Shown piece by piece: positions 41,029-50,083 of a stretch of DNA of 64,000 bases (position 1 is the stretch's first letter; each line of letters starts with the position of its first letter). The DNA is from Prauserella_A sp040645195 (lineage in GTDB: Bacteria > Actinomycetota > Actinomycetes > Mycobacteriales > Pseudonocardiaceae). The translations under genes were made by a program, and so were the position numbers. A model generated the notes under the pieces. The model worked only from the letters and a program-made list of their open reading frames with translations. It was not told the DNA's origin and did not search any database. Location: assembly GCF_040645195.1 (NCBI RefSeq), contig NZ_JBEYXW010000004.1, positions 294,559-358,558 of the forward strand. The letters run 5' to 3'.

Positions 41029-41158
41029 CGTCACCTCCACGCTCGCTGACGTGCTCACCAGAGTTCCCCGACAGGCGCAGCTGACTCCAGCCGCCAGCAC
41101 CGTCCTACCCCTTCGCCGTCAGAGGGGTCATCGTGGTGGTGTGGGAGGCGGTGACACG

Positions 41159-41878
41159 GTGGACGAACCCGAACCGGAATCGCTGTCCGGCCTGGTGGTG
41201 GCGGCGCTGGATGCCTTGCGGGAAAACAGAACCACAGCCGAGCCGATGCACCGGATGTGCCAGGCCTGCGTGTCCTTGCTTCCGGTGGACGGCACGTCGC
41301 TGTCGGTGATACCGAGTCCTGGTCGCCGGGAAACCTTCTGCGCCACGGACAAGGTGATCGCGCACGCGGATGATGTTCAGTTCAGCCTCGGCGAGGGTCC
41401 GTGCTACGAGGCCTTCGACACGGGCAGGCCGGTTCTGGTCCCGGACCTGGCTCAGGATGCGAGCCCGGCCTGGCCGGTGTTCGCCGCGGAGATCCATACG
41501 GAGCCCATCGGGGCGCTGTTCGCATTCCCACTGCGAAGAGGCGCGGCCCGGCTCGGCGGGTTGGACATGTACCGGCGCAGACCCGGCTGGCTGTCCACAC
41601 GCGACATCGCCACCGCTGTGCGAATCGCGGACATCGCGACCGCGGTGCTACTGAGCACCGCCTCGGGCCACGGCGACCCGCCATCACTCGACGGCCTCAT
41701 CCACAACCACGCGGTGGTACACCAGGCCACCGGGATGGTCATCGCCGAGTTCCGCATTCCGGTCGACCAGGCGCTGGCACGGCTTCGGGGCTACGCCTTC
41801 AGCTCCGGACGGCGGCTGGACGACATCGCAACGGACATGGTCGGTGGCCGCCTGCACCCGAACGTTCTCAGCTGGTGA
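41159..41878 (+). CDS. GAF-ANTAR RNA-binding regulator 1
   Basis: 239 aa. GAF domain about 10-160 (CVSLLPVDGTSLSVIP, FSLGEGPCYEAFDTGRPVLVPDL, ALFAFPLRRGAARLGGLDMYR). ANTAR three-helix domain about 178-235: IHNHAVVHQATGMVIAEFRIPVDQALARLRGYAFSSGRRLDDIATDMVGGRL, with the A-G-M/V pattern. ANTAR proteins bind paired hexaloop RNA hairpins and prevent termination. Start GTG 41159 with GGGAGG upstream. It lies 83 bp before a second GAF-ANTAR gene. Confidence 0.9.
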   Translation: MDEPEPESLSGLVVAALDALRENRTTAEPMHRMCQACVSLLPVDGTSLSVIPSPGRRETFCATDKVIAHADDVQFSLGEGPCYEAFDTGRPVLVPDLAQDASPAWPVFAAEIHTEPIGALFAFPLRRGAARLGGLDMYRRRPGWLSTRDIATAVRIADIATAVLLSTASGHGDPPSLDGLIHNHAVVHQATGMVIAEFRIPVDQALARLRGYAFSSGRRLDDIATDMVGGRLHPNVLSW

Positions 41879-41961
41879 CGGCCTTGGGACAGGACACGCA
41901 TCACGTTTCGCAGGGGGCGAAACGTGGCATTTGTCGTCTGCAGGCGACAGATGAGGCGGCT

Positions 41962-42705
41962 ATGAATGATTCGTCCCCTACCGCTGCGGTTAGCGACGAA
42001 GAACTGATCGGCGCGTTCGTGGACATGGCGGACACACTGGTCGACGACTACGACGTCGTCGATCTGTTACAACGACTGTGCACGTACTGCGTCACGCTGC
42101 TCGGGGCCACCGCCGCCGGCATCCTGCTGGCCGACCAGCGCGGCGGCCTGCAGGTGGTGGCCACGTCCGACGAGCGCACTCGACTGCTGGAGTTGCTACA
42201 GCTGCAGAACAACTCGGGCCCCTGCCTGGAGGCCTACCGCTCCGGCACGACCGTCGAAGTCGAGAACCTGAATGCGGACCAGGCTCGCTGGCCTGCCTTC
42301 GCCGCCGAGGCGATGCGGGAAGGGTACCGGTCCGTGCAGGCCGTGCCGCTGCGCCTGCGCGAGGACGTCATCGGTGCGCTCGACCTGTTCGGCCAGCACC
42401 GCGCGCCGCTCACCCCGCAGAACCTGCTGATCGCGCGAGCGCTGGCCGACACGGCCACGATCGGCATCCTGCAGGAACGCGCGATCCGCCGAGGTGAGGT
42501 CCTCACCGAGCAACTGCAGTACGCACTGCACAGCCGGATCAGCATCGAGCAGGCCAAGGGTGTACTCGCGCATGCCGGGCGCCTGCCCATGGACGAGGCG
42601 TTCAACCGGCTTCGCCGCTACAGCCGCAACCACGGCCAGCGGCTCAGCGTCGTCGCCGAGCGGCTGGCCCGGGGAGCGCTCCGACCGGAAGAGCTGCTGC
42701 GGTGA
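41962..42705 (+). CDS. GAF-ANTAR RNA-binding regulator 2
   Basis: 247 aa. GAF domain about 20-170 (LCTYCVTLLGATAAGILLADQRGGLQVVATSDE, NSGPCLEAYRSGTTVEVENL) and ANTAR domain about 185-240 (LHSRISIEQAKGVLAHAGRLPMDEAFNRLRRYSRNHGQRLSVVAERLARG). EQAKG is the standard ANTAR core. Start ATG 41962. Sequence clearly distinct from regulator 1, so an old duplication or independent recruitment. Targets unknown. Convergent with lysE. Confidence 0.92.
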   Translation: MNDSSPTAAVSDEELIGAFVDMADTLVDDYDVVDLLQRLCTYCVTLLGATAAGILLADQRGGLQVVATSDERTRLLELLQLQNNSGPCLEAYRSGTTVEVENLNADQARWPAFAAEAMREGYRSVQAVPLRLREDVIGALDLFGQHRAPLTPQNLLIARALADTATIGILQERAIRRGEVLTEQLQYALHSRISIEQAKGVLAHAGRLPMDEAFNRLRRYSRNHGQRLSVVAERLARGALRPEELLR

Positions 42706-42714
42706 CGAGCCGCG

Positions 42715-43341
42715 TCAGGCGAGAACCGGCAACAGCAACCGCAAACCCATTGCCACCATGACGACGGCGATGACGAGATCGAGCACCTGCCACGCGCGGG
42801 GACGGACGAATACCGGCGCGAGCAGCCGCGCACCGAAACCCAGCGCGGCGAACCACGCGAGGCTGGCGACCGCGGCGCCGGCACCGAACCACCATTCGTG
42901 TCCTGGCCGGGTGTTCGCCACGGACCCGAGCAGGACGACGGTATCGAGATATACGGCGGGATTCAGCCACGTGAAGGCGAGGCTCGTCGCCGCTACCGAG
43001 GTCCGGGCCACCGGTGCCATCTCGGCGCCGATACTCAGAGCAGCGGGGCGAAATGCCCGCCGCGCGGCGAGCACGCCGTAACCGAACAGGAACACAGCCC
43101 CTGCGATCCGCGCCGCCCACACGAGCCAGGGACGCCCGTCGAGGAGCAGCCCGGTGCCCGCCACACCGGCGGCGATGAGAACGACGTCGGACACGGCGCA
43201 GATCGCCACGACGACCAGCACGTGCTCCCGGCGCAGTCCCTGGCGCAGCACGTAAGCGTTCTGTGCTCCGATGGCGACGATGAGCGAGAAGCCGAACACG
43301 AGGCCGGAAAGCAACGCGGTCCCGGCGGCGGAGAGCAACAC
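42715..43341 (-). CDS. LysE/ArgO-type basic amino acid exporter
   Basis: 208 aa from GTG 43341, giving the family start LLSAAGTALLSGLVFGFSLIVAIGAQNAYVLRQGLRREHV. Six hydrophobic segments; FTWLNPAVYLDTVVLLGSV is the second conserved repeat. Exports L-lysine and/or L-arginine. Divergent from its LysR regulator at 43415, the known lysE-lysG (argO-argP) arrangement. Confidence 0.92.
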   Translation of the reverse strand: MLLSAAGTALLSGLVFGFSLIVAIGAQNAYVLRQGLRREHVLVVVAICAVSDVVLIAAGVAGTGLLLDGRPWLVWAARIAGAVFLFGYGVLAARRAFRPAALSIGAEMAPVARTSVAATSLAFTWLNPAVYLDTVVLLGSVANTRPGHEWWFGAGAAVASLAWFAALGFGARLLAPVFVRPRAWQVLDLVIAVVMVAMGLRLLLPVLA

Positions 43342-43414
43342 GTTCGCGACGCTAAGCGCACGCGTCCCGGATCGTCCAGCTAAAGATTCTTCAGTTGCAT
43401 TAGTATTGCTGATG

Positions 43415-44296
43415 ATGAACCTCGATCTGGCGCAACTGGAGGCGCTCGCCGCCGCGGTCACGGAGGGCACGTTCGACGCCGCGGCGAAGACTCTGCACGT
43501 CACCCCCTCGGCGATCAGCCAGCGGGTGAAGGCGCTGGAGAACGCGGTGGGCCGCGTCCTGTTGACGCGCACCAAACCGGTTCAGCCGACCGAATCCGGG
43601 CAGGCGCTGCTGCGCCTTGCGCGGCAGATCGGCACACTCACCGACGACGTGGCACGCGAGATCGGGGGCGTGGACGCGACGCGAGAGCCAGCGGTGATCC
43701 CCTTGGCCGTCAACGCCGACAGCCTCGCCACCTGGCTGCTGCCCGCTCTCGTGGCGGCAGGGCCGTCGCTGGTCTTCGACCTCCACAGCGACGACCAGGA
43801 CCGGACGGCCGACCTGTTGCGGCACGGCACCGTCATGGCCGCGGTGACGGCGGCAGGCGAGGCCGTACCCGGCTGTACGGTCGACCGACTCGGTTCCATG
43901 CGTTACCGCCCGATGGCCTCTCCCGGTTTCGCGGCACGCTGGTTCGCGGACGGAACGGTGACAGAGCAGTTCAGCCGCGCCCCAATGGTGGTCTTCGACC
44001 GGAACGACCGCTTACAGGATGACTATGCGCGGCGCCGCACACGCCGCCACCTCGACCCGCCCCGGCAGTACGTACCCGGTTCAGCGGCCTTCGTGGAGGC
44101 GGTCTGCCTCGGTCTCGGCTGGGGCATGCTGCCGGACCTGCAGACCCGGCACCTGCGCACGGGCGAACTGGTGGAGCTTGACCCGCGCAGATACGTTGAC
44201 GTACAGCTGTTCTGGCAGCAGTGGCGGTTGCGCTCGCCGAGCCTCGACCTGGTCGCCGACGCCGTACGGGAGGCTGCCGCGAGCACACTGCACTAG
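43415..44296 (+). CDS. LysG/ArgP-type LysR regulator
   Basis: 293 aa from ATG 43415 (ATG 43412 adds one Met). N-terminal winged helix DLAQLEALAAAVTEGTFDAAAKTLHVTPSAISQRVKALENAVGRVLLTRTKPVQPTESGQALL is typical of the IciA/ArgP subgroup, followed by the PBP-like ligand domain. Activates the exporter gene when lysine, arginine or histidine accumulates. The 70-bp divergent region contains AT-rich ATTCTTCAGTTGCATTAG, a likely operator and promoter zone. Confidence 0.92.
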   Translation: MNLDLAQLEALAAAVTEGTFDAAAKTLHVTPSAISQRVKALENAVGRVLLTRTKPVQPTESGQALLRLARQIGTLTDDVAREIGGVDATREPAVIPLAVNADSLATWLLPALVAAGPSLVFDLHSDDQDRTADLLRHGTVMAAVTAAGEAVPGCTVDRLGSMRYRPMASPGFAARWFADGTVTEQFSRAPMVVFDRNDRLQDDYARRRTRRHLDPPRQYVPGSAAFVEAVCLGLGWGMLPDLQTRHLRTGELVELDPRRYVDVQLFWQQWRLRSPSLDLVADAVREAAASTLH

Positions 44297-44569
44297 CGGC
44301 AGTATTTCAAGCCACGCAAAGAACTTCCCAAGACTCGTTAAGCCGTTCTACCTGGGCGAGGTCGCTGGGGTCTGGACATGGGCAACGGCGCAGCGCACTC
44401 TGAAAAGCGCCGGCCGTAACCGCATCGAGGCGCGAGTGTCTCAATGCGACAGTGGCCGGCAAAGTCAATGAGGAACGCGAAACGACCACACCCTCCGGGC
44501 GGTGCGCACAGCGTTCACAGCTCTCGGGTGGGGTCCGCCGTCGGCGAGAACGAAGGAGCGTGCCCCGAT

Positions 44570-45853
44570 ATGGTGAACCATCACGCGGCGAGGCAGGGCT
44601 CTGTCGACAGGAGTCTCCATCCCGGCGCACGGTCGTTGCCGTTGCGCACCAGGGCAGCCATCGCCGCGGGCAGGTTCGCGGCCGCGGCTTCTCGCCGTAC
44701 CGGTCGCGGTGGCGGCGGCATGATCGGCGGCCGCACGGCGCTTGCGTTGGCACCGGAGGCGTTGCGCCACCTCGGCACGAACCGCACGGTCGTGATCGTC
44801 ACCGGAACCAACGGCAAGACCACGACTTCCTTGATGTTGAGCCGGATTCTCAGCACGCTCGGCCCGGTCGCCGCCAACGGCGACGGTGCGAACATGCCGG
44901 ATGGGGTACTGGCCGCGCTGATGGCGGCGCCGCACGCGGAGCACGCTGTGCTCGAGGTCGACGAGTACTACGTTCCGCTGGTGGCAGAACGGGTCCGCCC
45001 CGCGGGGATCGTGCTGCTCAACCTGAGCCGGGACCAGCTCGACAGGGCCGGTGAGGTGCGCATGACCGAACGCGACCTGCGTGCCGCGGTCAGCACGCTG
45101 CCCGACACGTTCGTCGTGGCCAACTGCGACGACCCACTGGTCACCTCCGCCGCACGCGATGCGGCACAACCGGTTTGGGTGGGTGCCGGCCAGCTCTGGC
45201 ACGACGACGGCACCGCCTGTGCCCGCTGCGGCCAGGCGATCCGGCGCGACAGCGACTCCTGGAGCTGCGTCTGCGGACTGGCGCGCCCTGAGCCGGAATG
45301 GACGCTGAACGACCGCACGCTGGCCGGGCCGGGAAATCTCCAGGTGCCGCTGGACCTGCGACTGCCCGGCAGGGCGAATGCGGCCAACGCGGCGATCGCG
45401 GTGGCCGCCGCAGCACAGCTCGGGGTGTCACCCACCCTCGCCGCGGGAACGTTGCGCGCCATCGACAACGTCGGGGGACGCTACCGCGAGGTGAGCTATG
45501 CCGGGCACACGGTGCGCGTGCTGCTGGCCAAGAACCCGGCCGGGTGGGGTGAGACTTTGCCGCTGCTCAACGGAAATCGCGCGGTGGTGATCGCCGTCAA
45601 CAGCCGGGAACCCGACGGCAGGGACATGTCCTGGCTGTGGGATGTGCCGTTCGAGGTGCTACGCGGGCGGCATGTCGTGGCTGCCGGTGAGCGGGCAACC
45701 GACCTCGCGGTCCGGCTGTCCTACGCGGAGGTCGAGCACACGATCGAGCACGATCCGCTGCGCGCGGTCAGGGAACTCGACACGGAGTCGGTGGACCTGG
45801 TCGGCAACTACACCGCGTTCCGTGACGTCATCGGAAGGCTGCGCGATGCCTGA
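44570..45853 (+). CDS. murT: Lipid II isoglutaminyl synthase, MurT subunit
   Basis: 427 aa from ATG 44570 with AAGGAG upstream. Mur-ligase core: P-loop VIVTGTNGKTTTSLML, VLEVDEYYVP and LNLSRDQLDR. Inserted Cys4 zinc ribbon typical of MurT: CARCGQAIRRDSDSWSCVC (about 217-235). C-terminal DUF1727 domain. With GatD it amidates the D-Glu of the lipid II stem peptide using glutamine and ATP, a modification needed for cross-linking. gatD follows after 108 bp. Confidence 0.95.
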   Translation: MVNHHAARQGSVDRSLHPGARSLPLRTRAAIAAGRFAAAASRRTGRGGGGMIGGRTALALAPEALRHLGTNRTVVIVTGTNGKTTTSLMLSRILSTLGPVAANGDGANMPDGVLAALMAAPHAEHAVLEVDEYYVPLVAERVRPAGIVLLNLSRDQLDRAGEVRMTERDLRAAVSTLPDTFVVANCDDPLVTSAARDAAQPVWVGAGQLWHDDGTACARCGQAIRRDSDSWSCVCGLARPEPEWTLNDRTLAGPGNLQVPLDLRLPGRANAANAAIAVAAAAQLGVSPTLAAGTLRAIDNVGGRYREVSYAGHTVRVLLAKNPAGWGETLPLLNGNRAVVIAVNSREPDGRDMSWLWDVPFEVLRGRHVVAAGERATDLAVRLSYAEVEHTIEHDPLRAVRELDTESVDLVGNYTAFRDVIGRLRDA

Positions 45854-45961
45854 GAGCGCGTCTGGGACCGTCCTCCGTGCGAGCGGTGATCCAGATGGAT
45901 GTGTCTTGCGGGACACCCGCACCCGGGATCAGCAAGGCGGCGGGGGAGGCATGACGGAGTC

Positions 45962-46765
45962 ATGGTGACTGACGACAACGCAGCGAGGCGCCATCTGGGC
46001 GCCGCGCAGCCGGTACGCGATGGTTCTCAGACGCGCTCTGACACCTCCGCCGTCCGTATCGGCCTGCTGCTGCCCGATGTGCTCGGCACCTACAGCGATT
46101 CGGGCAACGCGACGGTGCTGGCCAAACGACTGGAATGGCGCGGTGTCGCGACCACCGTCGTACCGGTGCGGCTCGGCGAGCCGGTCCCCGCGTCCCTGGA
46201 CCTGTACATGCTCGGCGGTGGCGAGGACGACGCGCAGGCGCTCGCGGCAGCGCGGCTACGCGCCTCCCCCGGTCTGCGGAAGGCGACCGCGCGGGGCAGT
46301 GTGGTGCTCGGTATCTGCGCCGGGTTCCAGATCCTCGGCCGCCGGTTCACCACCTCCGACCGGGTCGAGCACACCGGGCTGGAGCTACTGGACGCCGCGA
46401 CCGTGCCGGGAACGCGGCGCGCGGTCGGTGAGGTGGTCGCACATGTCGATGCCACCCTCGGCGGTCAGCCGCTCACCGGGTTCGAGAACCACCAGGGGCA
46501 TACCGAGCTGGGCCCCGATGGCCGGCCGCTGGGCAGGGTCACCCGTGGCGTCGGCAACGGTGACGGCACCGAGGGAGCCCTGTCCGGGCGGGTCATCGGC
46601 ACCTACCTGCACGGCCCGGTGCTCGCGCGCAACCCGGCGCTGGCGGACCTGTTGCTGAGCTGGGTGCTCGGCACGCCGCCGCGTCCACTGGAGCTACCCG
46701 AAGTGACTGAATTGCGCCGGGAACGGCTGGCGCACGACCGAGTCGGCATTCGCGCGCGTAGTTAA
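45962..46765 (+). CDS. gatD: Lipid II isoglutaminyl synthase, glutamine amidotransferase subunit GatD
   Basis: 267 aa from ATG 45962; ATG 45899 in the same frame would add 21 residues and reduce the gap to murT. Class I-like glutaminase: IGLLLPDVLGTYSDSGNATVL at the start of the domain, nucleophile Cys in VLGICAGFQILGRRF, GFENHQGHT, and the catalytic His in GTYLHGPVLARNP. Supplies ammonia to MurT. Overlaps the convergent nitroreductase gene by 4 nt. The first about 30 residues are not conserved-looking, so the true start is uncertain. Confidence 0.93.
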   Translation: MVTDDNAARRHLGAAQPVRDGSQTRSDTSAVRIGLLLPDVLGTYSDSGNATVLAKRLEWRGVATTVVPVRLGEPVPASLDLYMLGGGEDDAQALAAARLRASPGLRKATARGSVVLGICAGFQILGRRFTTSDRVEHTGLELLDAATVPGTRRAVGEVVAHVDATLGGQPLTGFENHQGHTELGPDGRPLGRVTRGVGNGDGTEGALSGRVIGTYLHGPVLARNPALADLLLSWVLGTPPRPLELPEVTELRRERLAHDRVGIRARS

Positions 46766-47277
46766 CCGTCGGCGTGCCACAACAGTTCGGACACGGCCTT
46801 GCGTCCGGCCGGGATCGCCGACCGGCCCGCCGGCGTCTCGGCAGGCCGTCCCAGCGCGACGGCGTGGTGGGCAGGCCACGGCCACGGCGAGCCCGCCAGC
46901 CTCGCCGCCGTGACCGCGTGCTCGTGCGGGTAGAGCGAGACCGGACAGCTGCCGAGGTCCCTGGCGTGCGCGGCGAGCAGGATCGACTGGCACACCCGGC
47001 CGAGGTCGAACTCGGTGTCCCGCCCGGCATCGGGGTCGGAGAGCAGAAGCAGCACGGCAGGCGCGCCGGCCAGCACCTGGGCGTACTGCCCGAGCGCCGC
47101 CAGTTCGCGCCTGCGCGCGGGATCGGTCACGCACACGAAACGCCACGGCTGCCGGTTGCGTGCGGAGCCGGTCCGGCGAGCCACCTCGATGATCGCCTCG
47201 ATGTCGGCCGCGCTCACCGGCTCGGGACGGAAGAACCGCTGCGCACGCGGTGACCTGATCAGCCCGATCTCATCCAT
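46762..47277 (-). CDS. Nitroreductase-family flavoprotein
   Basis: 171 aa. IRSPRAQRFFRPEPVSAADIEAIIEVARRTGSARNRQPWRFVCVTD is the FMN-binding opening of nitroreductases, and LGRVCQSILLAAHARDLGSCPVSLYP the second conserved block. Short compared with nfsA-type enzymes, so a small subfamily. Probably NAD(P)H-dependent reduction of an unknown substrate. Convergent with gatD. Confidence 0.88.
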   Translation of the reverse strand: MDEIGLIRSPRAQRFFRPEPVSAADIEAIIEVARRTGSARNRQPWRFVCVTDPARRRELAALGQYAQVLAGAPAVLLLLSDPDAGRDTEFDLGRVCQSILLAAHARDLGSCPVSLYPHEHAVTAARLAGSPWPWPAHHAVALGRPAETPAGRSAIPAGRKAVSELLWHADG

Positions 47278-47429
47278 GGCTTCATGATCGCATCACCGTA
47301 GCCGGCATTACGAGCACCCACACCATTGTTTTCGATGCGCCGAATCATTTTTTGTGAACGCCCAGCGAATTGTCGCGCGGTATGGCAAATAATTGCAATT
47401 CGAACCAGGTCTGCTATTCTCAGTCTTGC

Positions 47430-47560
47430 CCGGAGGGGAGTAGTCCTCAATCCGCGGGGTCGACATACTGGATTCCACAGCATCTTGTGGTAGCCCGGCC
47501 CCGCGAGCCTGCAGCAGGCGGACGAGACCTTCGGCTCGTATTTCCGGACACGGGCCGAAG
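47430..47560 (+). ncRNA. yybP-ykoY (manganese) riboswitch
   Basis: The two conserved parts of the class are present: GGGGAGTAG (47435-47443) and GACGAGACC (47521-47529). P1 pairs CCGGAGG (47430-47436) with CCTTCGG (47528-47534), one wobble. P2 pairs CGCGGGG (47453-47459) with CCCCGCG (47499-47505), and an inner CCACA/TGTGG hairpin lies at 47475-47490. The 3' strand of P1 can instead pair as CTTCGGC (47529-47535) with GCCGAAG (47554-47560), a 7-bp alternative stem that gives the switch. Located 56-186 nt before a GDT1/UPF0016 gene, a known target family. Mn2+ should stabilise P1 and turn expression on. Confidence 0.82.
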
Positions 47561-47615
47561 TGAAGCGTTCGCCTTTCTTTTGCCCGAAAGACCTGACCGA
47601 GAGGCAGATTCTTTC

Positions 47616-48221
47616 GTGGAGTTGCTCACCGCTTTCGCCGTCAGCACGGGCGCCATTTTCGTGGCCGAGATGGGCGACAAGACGCAGCTCGTCGCCCTGT
47701 CACTGGCGACCCGCTACCGTGCACTCACCGTCATGGCCGGTATCACAGCGGCGACCGTCGCAGTGCACGGCGTGAGCGTGCTCATCGCCGAGGTGCTGGG
47801 CCTGGCCATTCCGACCGACTGGATCACGCTCATCGCAGGTGTGGCGTTCCTGTTCTTCGGCGCCTGGACGCTGCGCGGTGACACGCTGACCGATCAGGAC
47901 GAGCAGCGTGCCGGCGCGCGGCGCAACCGGTCGGCGTTCATGACCGTGGCCACGATCTTCTTCCTCGCCGAACTGGGCGACAAGACGATGCTCGCGACCA
48001 TCACCGTGGGCACGAACTACGCGAACGCCCAGCTGGGCTGGCTGGCGGTGTGGGTCGGTTCCACGCTGGGCATGGTCCTCGCCGACGGTATCGCGGTGCT
48101 GCTCGGCAGGCTGCTGGGCAAGAGGCTGCCCGAGCGGGCCATCCAGATCGGCGCCGCGCTGCTGTTCTTCGCCGTCGGTGCCGTCATGACGGTCCAGGGC
48201 ATCGTGCAGCTCACCGCGTGA
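47616..48221 (+). CDS. TMEM165/GDT1 (UPF0016) family manganese exporter
   Basis: 201 aa from GTG 47616. The two family signatures are AEMGDKTQLVALSLATRY (about 16) and AELGDKTMLATITVGTNY (about 120), each in a three-helix half, six helices in all. Members such as MneA/MneP-like and GDT1 proteins move Mn2+ or Ca2+ out of the cytoplasm. Control by the upstream yybP-ykoY riboswitch supports Mn2+ efflux here. Convergent with the next gene, 2 nt between stops. Confidence 0.93.
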   Translation: MELLTAFAVSTGAIFVAEMGDKTQLVALSLATRYRALTVMAGITAATVAVHGVSVLIAEVLGLAIPTDWITLIAGVAFLFFGAWTLRGDTLTDQDEQRAGARRNRSAFMTVATIFFLAELGDKTMLATITVGTNYANAQLGWLAVWVGSTLGMVLADGIAVLLGRLLGKRLPERAIQIGAALLFFAVGAVMTVQGIVQLTA

Positions 48222-48223
48222 GG

Positions 48224-48841
48224 TCAGCCCACCTGTTCGACGTCCTTCCAGCACCAGCGGCCGCCCTCGTTGGCGAATTCGAGGGAAAGCCCGCCCTGCA
48301 CCGTCTCGCCCCGCTGCTCGACGACGACGTGCGCAGTCGCCGTCGCCGTGTCGCCGCTCTCCGTGACCTCGCCCTGGATCGTGAACTCCCGGACCACCGA
48401 CGCCTCCTCGATGTAGCCGCCGGTGGCGGGTCCGGCGCCGGCACAGACGAACTGGTTCAGGCCCGCTTCATCGTGGTCGGTGAACCCCTGCGCGATCTGC
48501 TGCGCCAGCCCGGCCGCGTCGCTGTCGCCACCAGCGGTGGTGTTCTGCTCCTCACGGAGCAGGAACCCCGGCGCGACGAAGGCCGCGACGGCGAAGGTGG
48601 CGACGACGACCACGGCGGCGCCGATGCCGACCCACAGACCGGTCCTCTTCTTCGGCGGTTGCGGCGCGAAGCCGCCACCGTACGGCGCGCCAGGTGGGTA
48701 CTGCCCGCCCTGCGCGTAGGGACCGTGCTGGGGGTACCCGCCGCTCGCTGGGTACTGGCCGTACGGCTGCGGATAGCCATGGCCGAAGGCGCCCGGCTGC
48801 TGGCCGTAGGGCTGCTGTCCCGGTTGCGGTGGATAGGTCAT
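48224..48841 (-). CDS. Membrane-anchored protein with Pro/Gly/Tyr/Gln-rich tail and DUF4878-like domain
   Basis: 205 aa from ATG 48841. Residues 1-65 are a low-complexity Tyr/Pro/Gly/Gln tail with repeated QPYGQ and GGYP motifs; one membrane helix follows (about 68-92, VGIGAAVVVVATFAVAAFVAP); then an extracellular domain with a lumazine-/NTF2-like pattern (TTAGGDSDAAGLAQQIAQGFTDHDEAGLNQFVC and QGGLSLEFANEGGRWCWKDVE). The arrangement is common in actinobacteria and its function is unknown. Two cysteines in the domain may form a disulfide. Confidence 0.8.
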   Translation of the reverse strand: MTYPPQPGQQPYGQQPGAFGHGYPQPYGQYPASGGYPQHGPYAQGGQYPPGAPYGGGFAPQPPKKRTGLWVGIGAAVVVVATFAVAAFVAPGFLLREEQNTTAGGDSDAAGLAQQIAQGFTDHDEAGLNQFVCAGAGPATGGYIEEASVVREFTIQGEVTESGDTATATAHVVVEQRGETVQGGLSLEFANEGGRWCWKDVEQVG

Positions 48842-48929
48842 CGACTGTGCCTTTCCGTTATGAGCAAGGCACCGCTGACGGGCGCCGGCTCGTAGGACGC
48901 CCATCCCCCATGCCGCGTTCCCTATGAGG

Positions 48930-50072
48930 TCACGGTTTTTCGGACCAGGTCTGCGAACGCTGAGCCGCTCGTGCGGCCAGCCCGGTCACCACCACGCTGA
49001 TCAGTGCGGCGCCGATGATGGCTCCGCCTTCGCCAGGGCGCAGGAGCTGCTCGCGAGTCCCGATGGTGACGGCCGCGATCGGCACGCCGAGCTGGGCGCT
49101 CGCCAGCACTGCCAGCGCAAGCGGCTGACGCAGCAACCACGCGGCGGCGTGCACTGCGATCGCGCCCAGCGCCAGCAACGCAGCCAGCACCAGCAGGCTC
49201 GGCTGCGTGACCAGCGCGCGCAGGTCGAGCGATGCGCCCAGCCACACGAAGAACACCGGGCCGAGGAACCCGTCTGTCACGGCGAACAGCTGACCGGCCA
49301 GCCGCCTCGGCTCTCCCTCGGCCGCCAGCGCGAGCCCGCTGACGAACCCGGCGAGCAGCACCGAGATTCCGACGACCTGAGCCAGCCCCGCCAAGGCGAA
49401 GAGCAGGATCAGCTGGGTACGCAGTTCGAGCCCGAAACCGCGGGCGACGCTGACCCTGCGCATGCGGTCGAGCAGGCCCCGGCCGCGGAACCACCGCACT
49501 ACCAGGAAAATCGCAGCGCCCGCGGCCACGACCACCAGCGCGCCGATCGCCGCCGTGCCCGCCTTGCGCGGGTCCAGCACCAGCGGCAGCGCGACGATGC
49601 AGACGATGTCCGCGATGGCGACCTGCACGATCGTCGCGACCACAGGCGCCGCGCGCAGACCGGCCTCGTCGATCACCGGCATCACCAGGGCCGCCGAGCT
49701 CGACGCCATCAGCACGGCGTAGAGCGCGCCGTGGCCGCTACCGACCAGCGCGGCGACACCCAGCCCGACAGGAACCGCGAGCAACCCGGCTGCCGCGGCC
49801 AGCAACGCCCCACGCCGAAGACCGGTGCCCATGGCTATGCGGCGCAGCGGCACGTGACTGCCCGCGACCAGCATCACGAGCGCGAACCCCGCCGAAGCGA
49901 GAAAGGACAGCACGGGTTCGTCCGGGTTCACCCACCCCAGACCGGTTCGGCCAATCACCACCCCGGCCAGTACCTCGCCGACAACCACCGGGATCCGGGC
50001 GTGCGCGGGCGCCGCGAGTAACGGGCCGGCCAGTCCGACCGCGAGTACGAGTGCGAGCCCGAGCAGAGTCAA
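48930..50072 (-). CDS. CPA2-type cation:proton antiporter (Na+/H+ exchanger family)
   Basis: 380 aa, 12-13 hydrophobic segments. VVVGEVLAGVVIGRTGLGWV near residue 30, SSSAALVMPVIDEAGL and VQVAIADIVCIVALPLVL carry the family's helix-4/5 residues. No C-terminal TrkA-N domain, so an integral-membrane-only form. Exchanges Na+ or K+ for H+; direction and ion unknown. It ends 88 nt upstream of the Pro/Gly-rich protein gene on the same strand. Confidence 0.9.
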   Translation of the reverse strand: MTLLGLALVLAVGLAGPLLAAPAHARIPVVVGEVLAGVVIGRTGLGWVNPDEPVLSFLASAGFALVMLVAGSHVPLRRIAMGTGLRRGALLAAAAGLLAVPVGLGVAALVGSGHGALYAVLMASSSAALVMPVIDEAGLRAAPVVATIVQVAIADIVCIVALPLVLDPRKAGTAAIGALVVVAAGAAIFLVVRWFRGRGLLDRMRRVSVARGFGLELRTQLILLFALAGLAQVVGISVLLAGFVSGLALAAEGEPRRLAGQLFAVTDGFLGPVFFVWLGASLDLRALVTQPSLLVLAALLALGAIAVHAAAWLLRQPLALAVLASAQLGVPIAAVTIGTREQLLRPGEGGAIIGAALISVVVTGLAARAAQRSQTWSEKP

Positions 50073-50083
50073 GGCCGGTGCGG

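Noticed and set aside
45846..45966. 38-codon open frame between murT and gatD
   Set aside because: Overlaps the gatD start region, no family similarity; most likely chance.
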